Source of the DNA: Mermis nigrescens
Lineage: Eukaryota; Nematoda; Enoplea; Mermithida; Mermithidae
DNA: 64,000 nucleotides
Direction: 5' to 3'
Assembly: GCA_036768485.1 (NCBI GenBank)
Contig: JAVLUZ010000191.1
Location: 2,950,953 to 3,014,952, forward strand
Each line of letters starts with the position of its first letter. The first letter of the stretch is position 1. Shown piece after piece: positions 32,329-45,800 of the stretch. The position numbers and the translations under genes were made by a program. The notes under the pieces were generated by a model. The model was given only the letters and a program-made list of their open reading frames with translations. It searched no databases and had not been told where the DNA came from.

Positions 32329-32995
32329 CTTATATATATATTTTCAAAATATGTTAGCGTCTATGTGCTAAAAGCGATTAGAATCTGGGAGCTGCAGTAG
32401 TACTTTTGATATTAAGAATTATTCAGATTTCTGAATAATGGCATAGCTCTCATCAAACTATCATGCGATTGAATTTTGATGAAACAAAATCAGTACTAAT
32501 CCAAAAGAAAATGGTATGCAAAATATAGGTTGGTAGCATGTACTGAGTCAAAAAAGTGCACTTATAATAATATATTTACACTACATGCGTACAAGGAAGT
32601 TTCTGCCTTTACAAAGGCCATATTGAGATTTTTCTAGTGCGAATTAGTACAAATAAAACAGCGCTCAACAAGTACATTGAGATCATAAAAGTCGAACTTT
32701 CAAAAAAATTCTTCCTCCTAATAGGCTCTGAAAAATGTCGTGTTTTAGTCGCGCTTGAGGCAAAATTATAAAAAATATCACATTGTCTTCCGAAAAAACT
32801 TCTTTTCGGTGAAGGAGGACCTCTAAATACGAACCTGAGTACGAAACTGGTATGAAGCGCTGTAATGATACAGCTGATTCAAGCGTTCAAACTGAATATT
32901 GGAACTCTAATGAAAGGCAACAATGATTCGGCACGAAGCGCCTGAAAATTTTGACGTTTTTGCCCTGTCGAATTAAATGTTGTTTACTTTGCACC

Positions 32996-33190
32996 ATGAA
33001 TATTAAAAAAATTCCTAACAAATTTCTGAATGGGGGGAGCGCAAGTGCGCGCTGTGCCTCTAGCTACGACCATATAAGTCCTAGATCGAAGGGCGACGAA
33101 CATGTAGAATATACTATTGGCAAAAGCGGAACTCATGATACGAAACCCGAAATTACCACACATACAAAGATTTCAGTAGCGAGAAAATAG
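32996..33190 (+). CDS. Small ORF, unknown
   Basis: An ATG in a good context (CACCATGA) opens 64 codons with hydrophilic, mixed composition (MNIKKIPNKFLNGGSASARC…). No signal, domain or neighbour supports a function. It may be chance; I list it because its base composition is richer than the surroundings. Confidence 0.2.
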   Translation: MNIKKIPNKFLNGGSASARCASSYDHISPRSKGDEHVEYTIGKSGTHDTKPEITTHTKISVARK

Positions 33191-33224
33191 ACGAGTAAAT
33201 TACGTCTGACTATTTGATACTGCA

Positions 33225-33407
33225 TTAAGTCAGAAGTTTATCAAAGGAAAACAAGGAATAAAACAAACGAAGAAAACCTTGAAAAAAGATATGCGCGGCA
33301 TGCAACAATCTGTCAATGAAAAATATAGAGTAAACACAACCTGCAAACATAGTTAACGTCATAAAAGTTTCCGTCACGAGAACAAAAGTGAATAAAAAAG
33401 TGCGCAT
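33225..33407 (-). CDS. Small hydrophobic ORF, unknown
   Basis: A 60-codon minus-strand ORF from an ATG at 33407 has a long hydrophobic start (MRTFLFTFVLVTETFMTL) that could act as a signal or membrane anchor. There is no homology that I recognise. A chance ORF is equally possible. Confidence 0.18.
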   Translation of the reverse strand: MRTFLFTFVLVTETFMTLTMFAGCVYSIFFIDRLLHAAHIFFQGFLRLFYSLFSFDKLLT

Positions 33408-33526
33408 TCGCGTGTCACAAATAAAAAAGTGGTAGGGATTGCATAAGAAACAAAGGTATCTAGCAGATGACCTTGAATGGAATCAAAACGCTTTAAATTT
33501 TAAATCTTACAATACAGAAAGTTTAA

Positions 33527-33665
33527 GGACGATGAAGTAAAGTCAGCCCCAGACCCCGGAATCGAGCAGGACCCTCAGAATTGAGTTTTCGGCATACTTA
33601 TTTTGGGATTTTTACCAGTTTCACATCATCCAGTCCAGACCCCAGAATTTGGTTGCTGCCCATGT
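33527..33665 (+). mobile_element. Family L element, approximate
   Basis: The right end AGACCCCAGAATTTGGTTGC plus TGCCCATGTATA matches family L. The left end near 33545 is degraded. Confidence 0.45.
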
Positions 33666-34189
33666 ATAACTTCAACTCCGAAGTTTTGCAAATACGATTC
33701 GAATCTTATTTGGATTCCTCAGTAAGGTGCACACAGAAATGCCAGAATTAATGGCATTAAAACGAACCACAGAATCACAATCACCAAGAAAAAATTTAGA
33801 TAACCTAATTGAAATAAAATTGAAATTATAAATTGTTATTAATTAGAAGATAAATTATAACTTGAATTAGCGCCGCATGATCGGTCTGGATGTCAACCAG
33901 AGAAAATTAGCTTGCTTAAATGGTCTTGAAATCTGGCGCAAATGTGTAGTACGAACAAACTAAAATAACATGTTGTGCACGATTTGAAGCAATTTAGTAC
34001 TATTCTTGTCCGTGATTTTGCGTTTTCTCCACAAAATCAATTCTATTCTCCTTTATGTGTTGCAAGGTCAATTTTGAGGAGGGGCTAAACCGATCTGGGG
34101 TGTCAATCGAGAAAATTTTTTTAAACACTGTTCTAATAAACATTTTCTGGTTATTAATTAGTTTTTATAATTTTTATTCGTTTTGGCCT

Positions 34190-35620
34190 TTTTTGCTTTA
34201 CTTTTTCCTTTATCCGCACGAGGGGTCTAGCCTAGATGCACAGCATTGCTGGTCTGAAAGGTCAGTCAGAATGGCATCAGAAACAAAGTAGCATAAGAAC
34301 TATATTAGTCCGTAATTTCTGATCAATTTCAAGCACTTAAGCAGGAAATTTTTGATTAAATTTATTTTGGCCTTCATTCTGCATTATTTTCTCCAGAAAA
34401 TTTTCAATTTTACCATTCTGGTGTTCTATACCCCGGAACTCGCCCGTTCATGTAGCTGTGAGGATAAGGGAACAGTCCTCAAGATTTTGAAAACGCAAGT
34501 ATCTTTCCCATGGGTTCCCTAACGGAAAAAAATTAAAAATTCTTGATGAGAGACTACCAGAGTAGATTTCAGCACACTTTTTGAGCCAATAAACCCAAAA
34601 TTTTCAGGCTCTTCGCGCCGGCTTAATGTTTCAATATTTTCTGACGCTTCGCGCAGGTTTTGTGTATTGCTTTTCTTTCCAGTGCACCATAATTGAGTGA
34701 AAATATAACAAAAAAAATTCCGGCACCCTAGCTTGGATGGAATAGTGAGAAATCATTTGCATGGCTATTTCAAACAGCATGTTCTGTATTTCATTGAAAT
34801 AAAGTAAAATTTTTCAATTTTCTTCAAATTATTCCTCTCGATTGTATAGAGCTCGCCAAGAAACGCTAAAAAATGCCATTATTTTTGCCTATATCCAAGT
34901 AGTTATCGAGATAAGCGATTTCAAAATCTGCGTATCTGCGTCCCACGAATTCAGTGAGGTCAGCTACTGCCCGAGTCCTGAGTTTATGGTCTTCGCCTCC
35001 ATAATGTAAAAATGGGAAATTTTTGTCGAAAAAAGGGCAAAACGACGGTCAAAATGAATGAAAATCGACAACTTTCTGCAAGTGTTCGAAATTGAGCAGA
35101 ACTGTGGATTAAAGTAGATTTAACAGTATTCTAGCATTTAAACAACTTTTCGAGGTCATTTTGGTTCAGAAAAGCTCTCCAACTGACCGGTCATACTGCG
35201 TATCTATGGTCGCAACTTTTTTGTGGCAGAAAAAATACTCGGACTGGATGTGGACTTTGAAACTGCAACTTAATTAGGATTCAAAACTGTTGCAAAAGTG
35301 GACGTAAACTAATTTTCCATCATTATGCATTAAAAATTACATTCTTGTCGAGAAACGCATCTGAAAGAGAGATTCATGTAGAGACGATTTGATCCCATAG
35401 GACAGAAGGGAAGATTTTATAGGGAAAAATAAGGCAAAATTAAGGCTAGAAAGAGACAAGTAGAATTTTTTGCATAAGTATTTTTAATTGACCAGGAACT
35501 GTTGATTAGGGCAGTTTTTACGTTGTTTTAAACATTTATAATAATGTCTAATGTCACTTCAGCTCAAAAATGCTCGATGATCGACCCAACCGGTCACACT
35601 GCGCACGAATTAAATTTGTT
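34190..35620. repeat. Cluster of degraded short elements (G and D types)
   Basis: Family G copies lie at about 34200-34455 (reverse), 34965-35215 and 35380-35615, each ending in the TGCGTATCTATGG/TGCACAGC-type terminus. A D-like interior with hairpin motif variants at 34607 and 34643 lies between. No gene is seen. Confidence 0.5.
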
Positions 35621-36078
35621 CGTTTAGGACTTCTAACGATATGTCATTTCAGGCATCTTGAATAAAAATTCTGGATTAGTCTCAAGCAATTACATTCATT
35701 TGACTATCAAATCATACTTAAATATGACTCAGAAAAACTTTTAAGGGGATGAAGGAGACAAGCTTCAATTGATCCCCCGTATACTAGCTGAACATAGACA
35801 CAATATAATTAGCGCATTGCTGACAACATCTGTGGATAAACGAAACGAGCAGCAAATCTTCCATGTCACTTACATGTATACACGGGCAGCATCCGATTAG
35901 ATGGGAGCATCATCAAAAATCTCGATAGTTTCATTTTGGCTTAGGTCTGCGGAGATATTTTGAATTTTTGGCGATTAAAGCCATACTCCCCTACCACTCA
36001 TCAATGTATGGTTACAGATGTAGCTTTTTATTTGCTTTCAACTTCTCGTGAAATAAAAACATGCGGTTAGTCAGGTCC

Positions 36079-36339
36079 AGACATGCACGTTGGGGGAATT
36101 AGAGAATCTAGACCCCCAGAATAAAAAAATGGACAATTTTTCGGGGAAAATGAGGCAAAACAGGCCAAAAATTGATGAAAATTTAAACTTTTCTCCAAAA
36201 GGGCCTTGAATTGACCAGAAATTGTGTAATAACGTAGTTTTAACGCTATTTTGGGGGTTATATCAATAGCTAAGTTTGACCCAAAAAGCCAAATTTTCAA
36301 CCCCCCCCTTCCCAGATCGGCCAGGCTGTGCATCTATGA
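36079..36339 (+). mobile_element. Family G hAT-like element
   Basis: Flanks TCAGGTCC (36071-36078) and TCAGGTCT (36340-36347) match in 7 of 8 bases. It starts AGACATGCACG and ends with GCTGTGCATCTATGA. This 261-bp copy is the uninterrupted form used to recognise the nested insertion at 14495. Confidence 0.8.
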
Positions 36340-36546
36340 TCAGGTCTATAAGTCAAGTTAAAGTGTGAATAAAACGATGCCGAAGCATATACTAGCTTAA
36401 ATTTGCTAGCAATGTCTTCTGAACTTAATTTTAGGCAGCCAGTGATTCAATTCGTTGCGAATTCGCCATAGGAAACGAAATAGACACAGGCCCATCGGAT
36501 GCCGGGCTTTCATGTCGAAATGAATAGGTAAAAGGTGATAACCATA

Positions 36547-36552
36547 TTTATT
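36547..36552 (-). terminator. Poly(A) signal AATAAA of the PEBP gene
   Basis: On the minus strand AATAAA lies about 225 bases downstream of the stop codon at 36775. It is the first such hexamer I see after the stop and is a reasonable 3' end for the gene. Confidence 0.5.
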
Positions 36553-36774
36553 ACAGTACGACATGATCTTTATGAAAACGCAATTATTTGCAGCACGACG
36601 CGAAAGATAGAAAGAAACGATCTAAGTCTGACAAAGTATCGCACGACGCAAAATTAATAATATTTTGAATCAAGTAATAGATGTGATTCTCTCCAAATGA
36701 ACGAGCTTCACGTAATATGAATACAATACGCTTCAACAGCACAATTTTCCACAATATTGACGCAAAATAGCGAT

Positions 36775-36825
36775 TTAGGCACCTAATTGGGCGTACAACT
36801 TTGGGACATAATCATCATATTCCGC
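36775..36825 (-). CDS. PEBP exon 6 (terminal)
   Basis: Acceptor TTATTTCGATTTCAG. It encodes [16 protein letters not shown] and TAA, the standard C-terminal helix of PEBP proteins. Confidence 0.93.
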   Translation of the reverse strand, partial: AEYDDYVPKLYAQLGA

Positions 36826-39800
36826 CTGAAATCGAAATAAGAAGTGCATTTAATCAGGCACGTAGCTGGCCGTCCTATCTTGCGTGGACCAACACCAGTT
36901 TTTTTTTGGGGGGACTAAGCCCAAAAATAGCACAAAATAAGGTTTGAAAAGACCTATTTTTCCGATGTTCTCTGAATTTTGGGGGGTCCCCCACTCCCCC
37001 AGAGATACATGCCTGCAGTTCAATCATCATTGCCGTGCCCGAAACGCAAACAAAAAAGCAACTTCAACGTCAATCGTCACACAAGGAGGAAACCGTTTCC
37101 AAAAAGCGAGACTGTCTAATTCATCATCATAATCCTATTGAATTTATTTGGACTACTTCGAGAAAATTTAAATTAATCAGATAACTCATGCGCTTTCTGC
37201 TTTTTATACAAATCCGGAACGCCCGAAAAACATTTTTTTGTCCAAGCTTACGGGCGACCAAAAAAATGTTTACCAATCAGCGCAAGGCAAGAGTACCGCT
37301 GAGTATGATACATTTAGTTCGTTAACTATAATGACAATACATGACCTTGGGAGGTTCCCCCTTCCCTCAAGAATTTGCGATTTTTCAGACGTTTCTAAAG
37401 ATTCCCTGAAAATTCGAAGAAGATGTGATTTTTAACCGTTTTTGCTCAAAAGTGTCAAATTTTCGGCGCTTCGGACCATTCACTCATGTGAATGGTCTCA
37501 ATTTATTCGACTTTTTTTATTCTTTCGAAATTTTGACGTTTTAATGCTCTAGAAAGACAGAACATCGTCAGGCACCGACGAAAAGCGATGTTTTTGACGC
37601 GTATCCATATTTTTAAGCACAAAAAAGGTACTTTGAAATTTCACGCCCAAGAATTTACACGCTGTGCATTCCTGATAATGACGAATAAGACTTGTTCATC
37701 ATTTTCATCATGCAAAGGGAATGATCCGAAAAACGGTGAAATATAAGATTTTTATTATAACAATTTTTAACACAGCACGAGTTTTTACCGGTTAAAACGA
37801 CATTTCTTACCAACTTACAGTCTTATGAAATACCAGTTGGGATTAAATTTGATTTCAATGAATGTTTTAACTATTTTTTGAGCTTTAATTTTCTCTTTGA
37901 GAATCTGAATAAGCGATTAGCGTTTCTAAGATTTTTCCGAATGTATAAAGACTTTTCAACACCGTATTTCTACACGTACAAACATTTTTGGGAGGACATA
38001 AATCGTAAAAATGTTTGAAATTTAAAAAATTTCCCGGCGCTTCGCGACAGAATTAGTAATTGCCTGTTCTTAATATCATTATAACGGCAAAAATTGAGTT
38101 CAAAAAGTCCAAAACTGTCAAACTTTCGGTATTTTTTATCGGCGTAAACCCATAAATTGGCTTAACTACACTACTGAAAGTCGAGAAGTACAATTTTACC
38201 GCACAGAAAACGTTATGATAATATAACCTATATGTACTTGTAACAGAGGGATGAGGGACTCCCCACCCAAAGTTAGTCGTCCCCCAAACCTCCAAAGCCA
38301 GAAAATTTTGGACCCCTCGATTTTGGAAAAATCAAATTTTTTGACCGTTTTTAGGTGTTTTTTTGGCCTGAAATTGGAGGTCATTACACTCCCACCAATA
38401 CATTCACATAAGGGGGAGTGAGGAAGGTATTACCCCCGCTGGAGGGTCAGCCCCGATTTTGAGCTGACGGAACGTTTTTCGCATCATTTTTGAGGCCAAA
38501 AGCAATAGAAGTATTCCGGCAGTACTTTTATGTATTTTTTACCCAAAAAGCGCCAAAAAAATGATCCACTTCTGTATTTGTAGAGTTAAAAGTGATATAA
38601 TGCATTCAAAATTGACTAAAAATGCTTTTAAAATGCGTAATAACCACGAGAAGACGTTTTGACCATTCTTAGTCGTTTAAACAACAAAAACTTCGTGAAC
38701 GTTAAACAACTCTTCTGGATTACTGAGATTTTAACCCCCTGTCGACCCTCTGCCCTTGGGTATCCTATGCCCCTCCCCCTACTAAAAATGGCCGGGGACC
38801 CCCACCAAAAATTTCGTGCCGTTACATATATGACCATACCATATTATAATACTCCAAAATTTAGGTGCACACTTTGGGGACCGTCTCTGTACGTATACTA
38901 AGGAAGCTTGTGTAAAAAGAAACCGCTGAAAGCGATCAATTTCTGAAAATTTGATGAATAGGTAATATGAGATTTCATATGTCGCTGATCATTTTTTGCT
39001 GATCCTTTTTTCTGCTACCGAATGACTGCTAATCATTGTTTTAAAACAGACTATCTACATTGTAGATATACTGACTTCGTAAAAGTTTCCTGCTACGGGG
39101 CCCTGAAGTTTGTGTTTTTCAATGAAGGCAGCGGTTTTAAATCCAGCTCTTTTGTCGCCCGACTTATTGGTCAGTCTGCCGTGTGATGGATCCACAATTC
39201 GCGCTGGTTGCTTGAAAATCAAGAAGACGTAGCGATGTAATCCTAATATAAATAAAGCAAACAGCGTCACATATAGTAAGATAGTAAGCTTGTTATAATC
39301 ACGGTTTACGCCGTTTTGGCGCCAACAACTTATAAATTATTCTAATTAAATCAATTTTGAAGCAATTTCAAAATAGATTATATATTCAGAAAGCAGGTTC
39401 TACAAGCTACAAAATAGCATATTGTTCTTTTCGATGCGATGAGTAATCATTTGTGTACAACTGAAAAACTGTAGAAAATCCAGTGTATTTTTAAATGTAT
39501 TCATTTATCTCACTAAATTCAAAGAATATTCTAAAAGTACTTTATTCCTTCACGTAGAGAATTTAATGGGCTTTCAGAATCTGAATTATACTTCAATAAT
39601 AAACGAAATGTAAATGATTAATAATATTACAAAGAGTGTGGCGCCAAAATGTCCCATTCCGTAATAATCATTAGCAAGTGACAAAAATCAAGATTTTCAA
39701 AATTTATTGATAGTGTGACACTGGTTAGAATTACGAGAATAAAGAAATTTACCTAATTACAAGTATTAAAAAATTTGTTAATTTTGGATATATACTTGTT

Positions 39801-42800
39801 CTTTAGCAGGAGGAGGGTTGACTTTACCGAATGACCGCTGATCATACATGATTTTAGGGGAGCTGCGAGGTTCTCAATCCCCCGTAAAAAGTCTCTCATC
39901 CCTATATTCTAGTTAGAAAGGGCGAATTTTTCAAACAGCCATTTCTGACTTTATTTTGCTTAATTTTATTGAATTTTATTTTAAATTTTTCAAATTTTTA
40001 ATCTTCTACGAAGTAGGAGCACCGCCAGAGATGGTCAAAAATGATGTTTTTGACGCGTATCCATCATTTTTGAGCTCAGAAAGGCACTATAGACAACTTT
40101 TTTTGATTTCATCCCCATAATTACCATGCTGTGCATATAAGTTGCTGATCCCTCGCAAAATGGTGCTGATTGCACATAACTTTCAATTTACCAGAAGAAT
40201 CTAAGAAAATGGTTTATTTTCGACCATATATCGTTTAATTACAGTAAGTTTCAGAATTTTTTCTTGCTTTTAGGAAAAGCATCATCAGAACCGTCTAAAA
40301 GTGATGTTTTTGACGCGTACTCAATGTTGAAAGCTCCAAAAGTGACATTAGAAAATTTTTGAGGCTGACCGGCACCTCTAAATTCTCGTGCTGCGCATAC
40401 ATGTCTGCCGGTAAGGGATATGTCATGCATGTATAATCAATCAAAATAAATAGCCTTTTTTAACCATCCTATTTGAACGAGCTTGTATTAACTTGAAAGA
40501 CAATTTAACTCTTATTAGAATATCTTTAACAATAATAGATACATAGCCTCATACATGTAACAGGGGTGGATGGGAATCCCCGAAGTTTAGTCGTCTGTCC
40601 CCAACCCTCAAAGTGAAAAAATTCTTGACCCCCATTTATGGCAAAAACTTGCGTTTTTTTGGCCATTTTTATGTTTTTTTGTCATTTTTGGCCATTGAAG
40701 GTATTTTAACCCCCGTAAATATAACCGACTACTACACATGGGCATGGGGGTCTAGAGTCCGGAACCCTAAGAATCTGAAAGACTTCTCTCGACCGATAGG
40801 CACCCAGAACTGAATTTTAGTCTTAGCAATGTTAACCCATCGGACCCCCAGAATTTGGTTGCTGCCCATGTCAGCCGACTACCTCTACCCTAAATTTTGA
40901 GCTATTACATGCCTGACTAGCTCTATTAGGTCTCAAATTCAGTTTAACGTACTAGCTGTACTGAAATCGCCTTTATAGCAAAGGCAATTTAAATATCAAG
41001 GATAACACGTTAAGCATAGAGTCGCGAAGGATTCAAACCAGAAATCAATTTTTCAACATTAAACACCTCCCGCTAATCTGAAATTATACTTAATCACTTA
41101 CATGAAAACTGGTGCACAAAGGAGCATCAAATTACACAAAGGAATTGACACAAAAGAAAAACAGTTATTGTTCATGAATTTGCATTCTTAAACTCATTGA
41201 GCCTATTGATCGCAATGCATATACACCATGCGCGTTGCTTCAGTTCAATCTGCATTAATAATCACACATGCGCTGCGCAGCATGGGAATTCTGGGGGGAG
41301 TGAAATTTTAAAGTGCCTTTTCAGGCCCATACCTGGGCGTGAGGGGTTTAGGGGGAATGACCAACCCCCCGAGAAACCAAAACTTTTGGTTTTCTTTCGC
41401 AATTTTTTGATGCCAATGAATAGTGCTCGATGAGAAACGTTGAAACATGGTGTTTTTCGCCATACCAGCATTTTTAAGGCCCTCCTTCTTTAATCTTTGG
41501 AAAAATCTTGCACCCCCGGAACTTTGGTGCCGCCCACCTATGTTCAGGCCCAAAAAATGGTGGGTACGCGTCAAAAACATAGTGTTTTCGGCGTTTCTCA
41601 CGAAGCTCCATCTTTCCAGAGCATGAAAACATAAAAAAATTTCTTTAAAAAAACCGTCGAATAAATTGAACCAAATATAGTCAAAACATAAGTATATGGC
41701 GCGAAGCGCCGAGGATTTGAAACTTTTGAGCAAATACATAGCTAGAAACGCTTAAAAAAGTGCCTTTTCTGCGAATTTTCAGGAAATTTTTGGAAACTTT
41801 TGAAATCTCGCGAATTCCAGGGGGAGGGGTGAAAAAATTTCTGGGTGGGGAGTGAAATCTTCCCAAACCCTCCAAGATTATGTATGATTATAATCCATTA
41901 ACGTTGATAAAGCAATAGTCGTTAGCAGTTTCGTAAAATAGTACAACAAGAAAGAACATCTTGCTCCCAAAATTTTGTTTTCGTTTTCTACAGTTTTCCT
42001 AACTATTTCAGGTTTTTAAGTATTTTTTCAAAATTATTCCGTCAATTACTCGTTAATAGTCATTTTACAGTTTATTTTGTCGAATTCTTACACAAAGCAC
42101 AACCATTTTTCAATTCGTGGTTGAAATTTGACTGCTTTTCCGAGCATACGTGGGCGTGGGGGGTATTTAAGGGGTATGCACCCCCAGAAGGCCGAATACC
42201 CCCCAGAAACCGAAATACCCCCAGAATTCAATTTTTGAAATTTTTTCTCCTTTCGCGATTTTTTGATGCCAATGGATAAAGCTCGATGAGAAACGTTGAA
42301 AAATGGCAATTTTTTCGACGTACCATAATTTTTAGTATCATTTTTTGACCTTTTAAAAATCATTCACTCCCAGAATTTTGGTGCTGCCCACCTCATAGAG
42401 TACGAGTATTATATATGTAAATTGTTCCCGCGATCTAAACAAACCCGACATGTGATGCTATAGTTTAAAGCAAATATCGTTTTAAAACGTTATCATTTGT
42501 TCAAACGAAATGACCAACAGGATAAAAACACTTCGAGTGCATAAGTATTGAAGACGAGCAACAAGCTAGCTTATTGGAAGCTTTACAATGCGCGCTTAAA
42601 AAGTTTCGATATGCAAGGTTTCTGATTTTTTTATTAGCTCTTATTCGCCTATTAAATCGCGTGATAATGGCAACAATGCATTGCTGAAGATGAAAATCAA
42701 TATATGTGATTGATCAAAACAAAAAATTACGTGCTTTAGACACGAAATTTACAGTTACAAGTGCTTTTTTCTACAAGGTCACTTTGTTAATGTGGAAAAG

Positions 42801-45800
42801 ATGGTTCTCGAAAGCCTTTTTGCTCAAGCAAACTTTAAGGTATTAAATGATACATGGCGCTTTCTGTGTGGTAAAACAAGGTTTTTCGACGTTTGGAAGT
42901 TTAGTTTAGTCAATTACTGGGTTTCTGACGACCAAAAAAAACAAAAAACTTCTTGAAGCGGCGCAAAGCGCCGAAATATTTGGAAGTTTTATCTTTTTAA
43001 AAAGTAAATTTTGTCATTATAAAGACATATGGAAGAGACACTTGCTTATTTCGGCGCGAAGCGCCGAGAATTCTTGGAAATGTTAGACCTTTTCACAGTT
43101 TTTGTCTTCCAAAAAATCTTTGCACATGTACAAATGTACAAAGACGGTCCCGAAAAGTCTTTGCACACCGGAGAAAAAATCTTTCGTGAATACAAAAAAG
43201 TGATATTTACCAGTATCTTTAGGAGGTCCAGAACCAATATAGTCGGATAATATGTCGCCAGATTTGTATTTATTTCCTTCAATATTAACCACCAACCAAT
43301 GATGCCATTCTCGAAAAGTTGGTTCTCTCCGGCTTGGAGCATCTGGATCTGAAAGCAGTTAGCTTTTTAAAAAAAATTTGCGAATCTGATTATTTTTAAT
43401 TATATCAATTGATAATTAAATATAAAACTAATTGTCTTAATTATATTAACTACTGCAATTTCATTTTACATTTAGAATGCTACACAGCCGCGACGTACAT
43501 GCACAGCAATGAAATTGGGCGCTGACCTGTATATTATGTTTCTCACAAGTGGTTTTGGCTCAAAAACACCTATTTTGACGTTTCTTACGATGCTATTTCT
43601 TCCTAGACGATAAGAACAAAAAATTTCAAAAAATTTAATGAAATTGAATCATATGAGCAAAATTGACGATCTGATGCAAAATATCGAGCAATGGTATTGT
43701 TAAACTGAAAGATCGCTAAAAAATCTTAAAAGAGGACCTTTTCGCAGATTTTCTGAAAAATCGAGAATTCTGGGGGTGGGGTTTAAACCTGTTGCGCTTG
43801 ATCATATATGGCCGCAATTCCAGACAGGCATCACAACTAGAATCATTATTTAAACGCTTGCTCTAAAATATTTCAAAATTTAAATAATTAGACGCAACTA
43901 TCCTAATCACACGCGCAACAGTCAGGCACTTTAGAAGCGTACTAATAAATAATTAAGCAAAAAATCTCGAGATTTGTTCTTGAAAACGCAGGTTTTACAA
44001 GGACGAAATAAATCTGCTGAATCATTTTAAGAAGATGAATGCGAACTTGCCCGTCATGATGAGAGTGTAAAGTAATTTCGCATCGGCAGTCCATCGAACA
44101 AGAGTAGGTTCATCCTTCACTTGCGTAGGAGTTAAAATATTGCCTAATTCAACGGACAGATTGCCATATTTCACCTTGATTAAGCAAAAAATGACATTAG
44201 CGTTTTTTAAAACACGCATTCAATCAGGGGGAATTGGAGAGGGGAGATAAGGGGCAGCCGCCTTCCCCCATTGGCCCAAAATAATTGACGAGTTAAAGAC
44301 TGGATATGTAATTTGCAATTATTTTTGGCCGTCAAAGATCATAATTTCTCAAATTGTTTGGGCGCTTCGCGCCAGATAATATTCATTAATGACATTTATT
44401 TACTTTCCTGGCGGTCCGGAACATACATGATTTTTGGTAGGTTTATGGGGGCTGGGGTTGGGGTAGGGGGTTTTAACTCCCCCAGTAACATTCGAACCCC
44501 CAGAAATTTTTTCACCCTCTAGAATCCGCGATTTTTCGAAAGTTTCCAAAAATCTGCTGAAAATTCGTAGAAATGGTGCTTTTTAAGCGTGTTAGCTATC
44601 TATTTGCTCATAAATGTCAAACTTTCGACTCTTCGCGCCATATACTCATATTTTGACTATATTTTGTTCAATTTATTCGACTTTTTTCCAAAATTTTTTG
44701 TTTTTATGCTCTAGTAGTCGTCAGAAACAACGAAGAACGATGCTTTTGACGCGTACCCATCATTTTTGGGATCAAAAAAGGCATTTCAAAATTTCACCCT
44801 CCCCTAGAATTCCCATACTGGGCATGTATGGTCCGGAAGCCATATTTTTGCTCAGGGAATAGGTTTTAAGAAACAACTTTTTCAGCATAGGTTCCTTCTA
44901 TTTTCAAGCATGACTTTTCAAAATTTTCGACCTTCTGCGTCAAATACTATACAGGAGACCGAGCAGTAATTCAAGCTTCTAAAGGTTATTCCGCTTTAAT
45001 TTCACAAATTTTCCGGCGCTTCGCACCAGATTTTCGCTAAAATCGAAGCAATTTATTGATTTTTTCGAGCAAAATTATCGAAAATTTTAAAATTTTTCAA
45101 AAAACGTTGCGCCAAAAGCGATTTTAAATCGAAGAACACCAAGAAAAAGCCGAAAAAACGCTATTTCGCACGCTAAGTGTAAATTTTTGGACCTATTTTT
45201 GACTGTTTTCGGAAAAGTTGGGTTACCGCTCCCTTAGGAATATCCTAGATACTTCACTGCGTTTAATTGAAATGATAATCATTAATCTTGTTTGAAAGAT
45301 TTGTGCAATAAGATAGCCACAGCGCAGGAAGTTGAAAATTAAAGTCGATTCCTTTTGACAAAAACGTATTAGCACAATACGAATACAGATTAATATAATC
45401 GATGCTCATAGGCAAAAAGTTTCAAGACATAACCGTATTTTGGTCTGAAAGTCTACCTAAAACTTAAAGAATTCTGCGTAAACAATTTTTTCACGACGTA
45501 CGTAGTTATTTTAGTCTAAGAGTCTACCTAAAAAATTAAAAAATTCTGCCTAAAAAAATCTAAAAAATTACAAGTTACATTTTGATCAGCAAGACTATAA
45601 GTTTTCCAGAAAGATACTCTGCCATTTTTTTAGCAGGAAAACCTTCCGAATGTCTGAAACATCAAGCTAGGTTACTTCCTTGGTTTTTCATAAACACTCC
45701 TTAGACCACACATGCATTCTGGAGGGTGTCCCCTATCAGGACTTTTAAGAAGCTTAGTAGACTGTTCAATTATGCATCCAGACACTTTCCTTCCATTATT

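Noticed and set aside
43046..43342. 98-codon minus ORF at PEBP exon 4
   Set aside because: It reads the exon in the wrong frame and then runs into the family H element; the frame with the WHHWLVVNI motif is the coding one.
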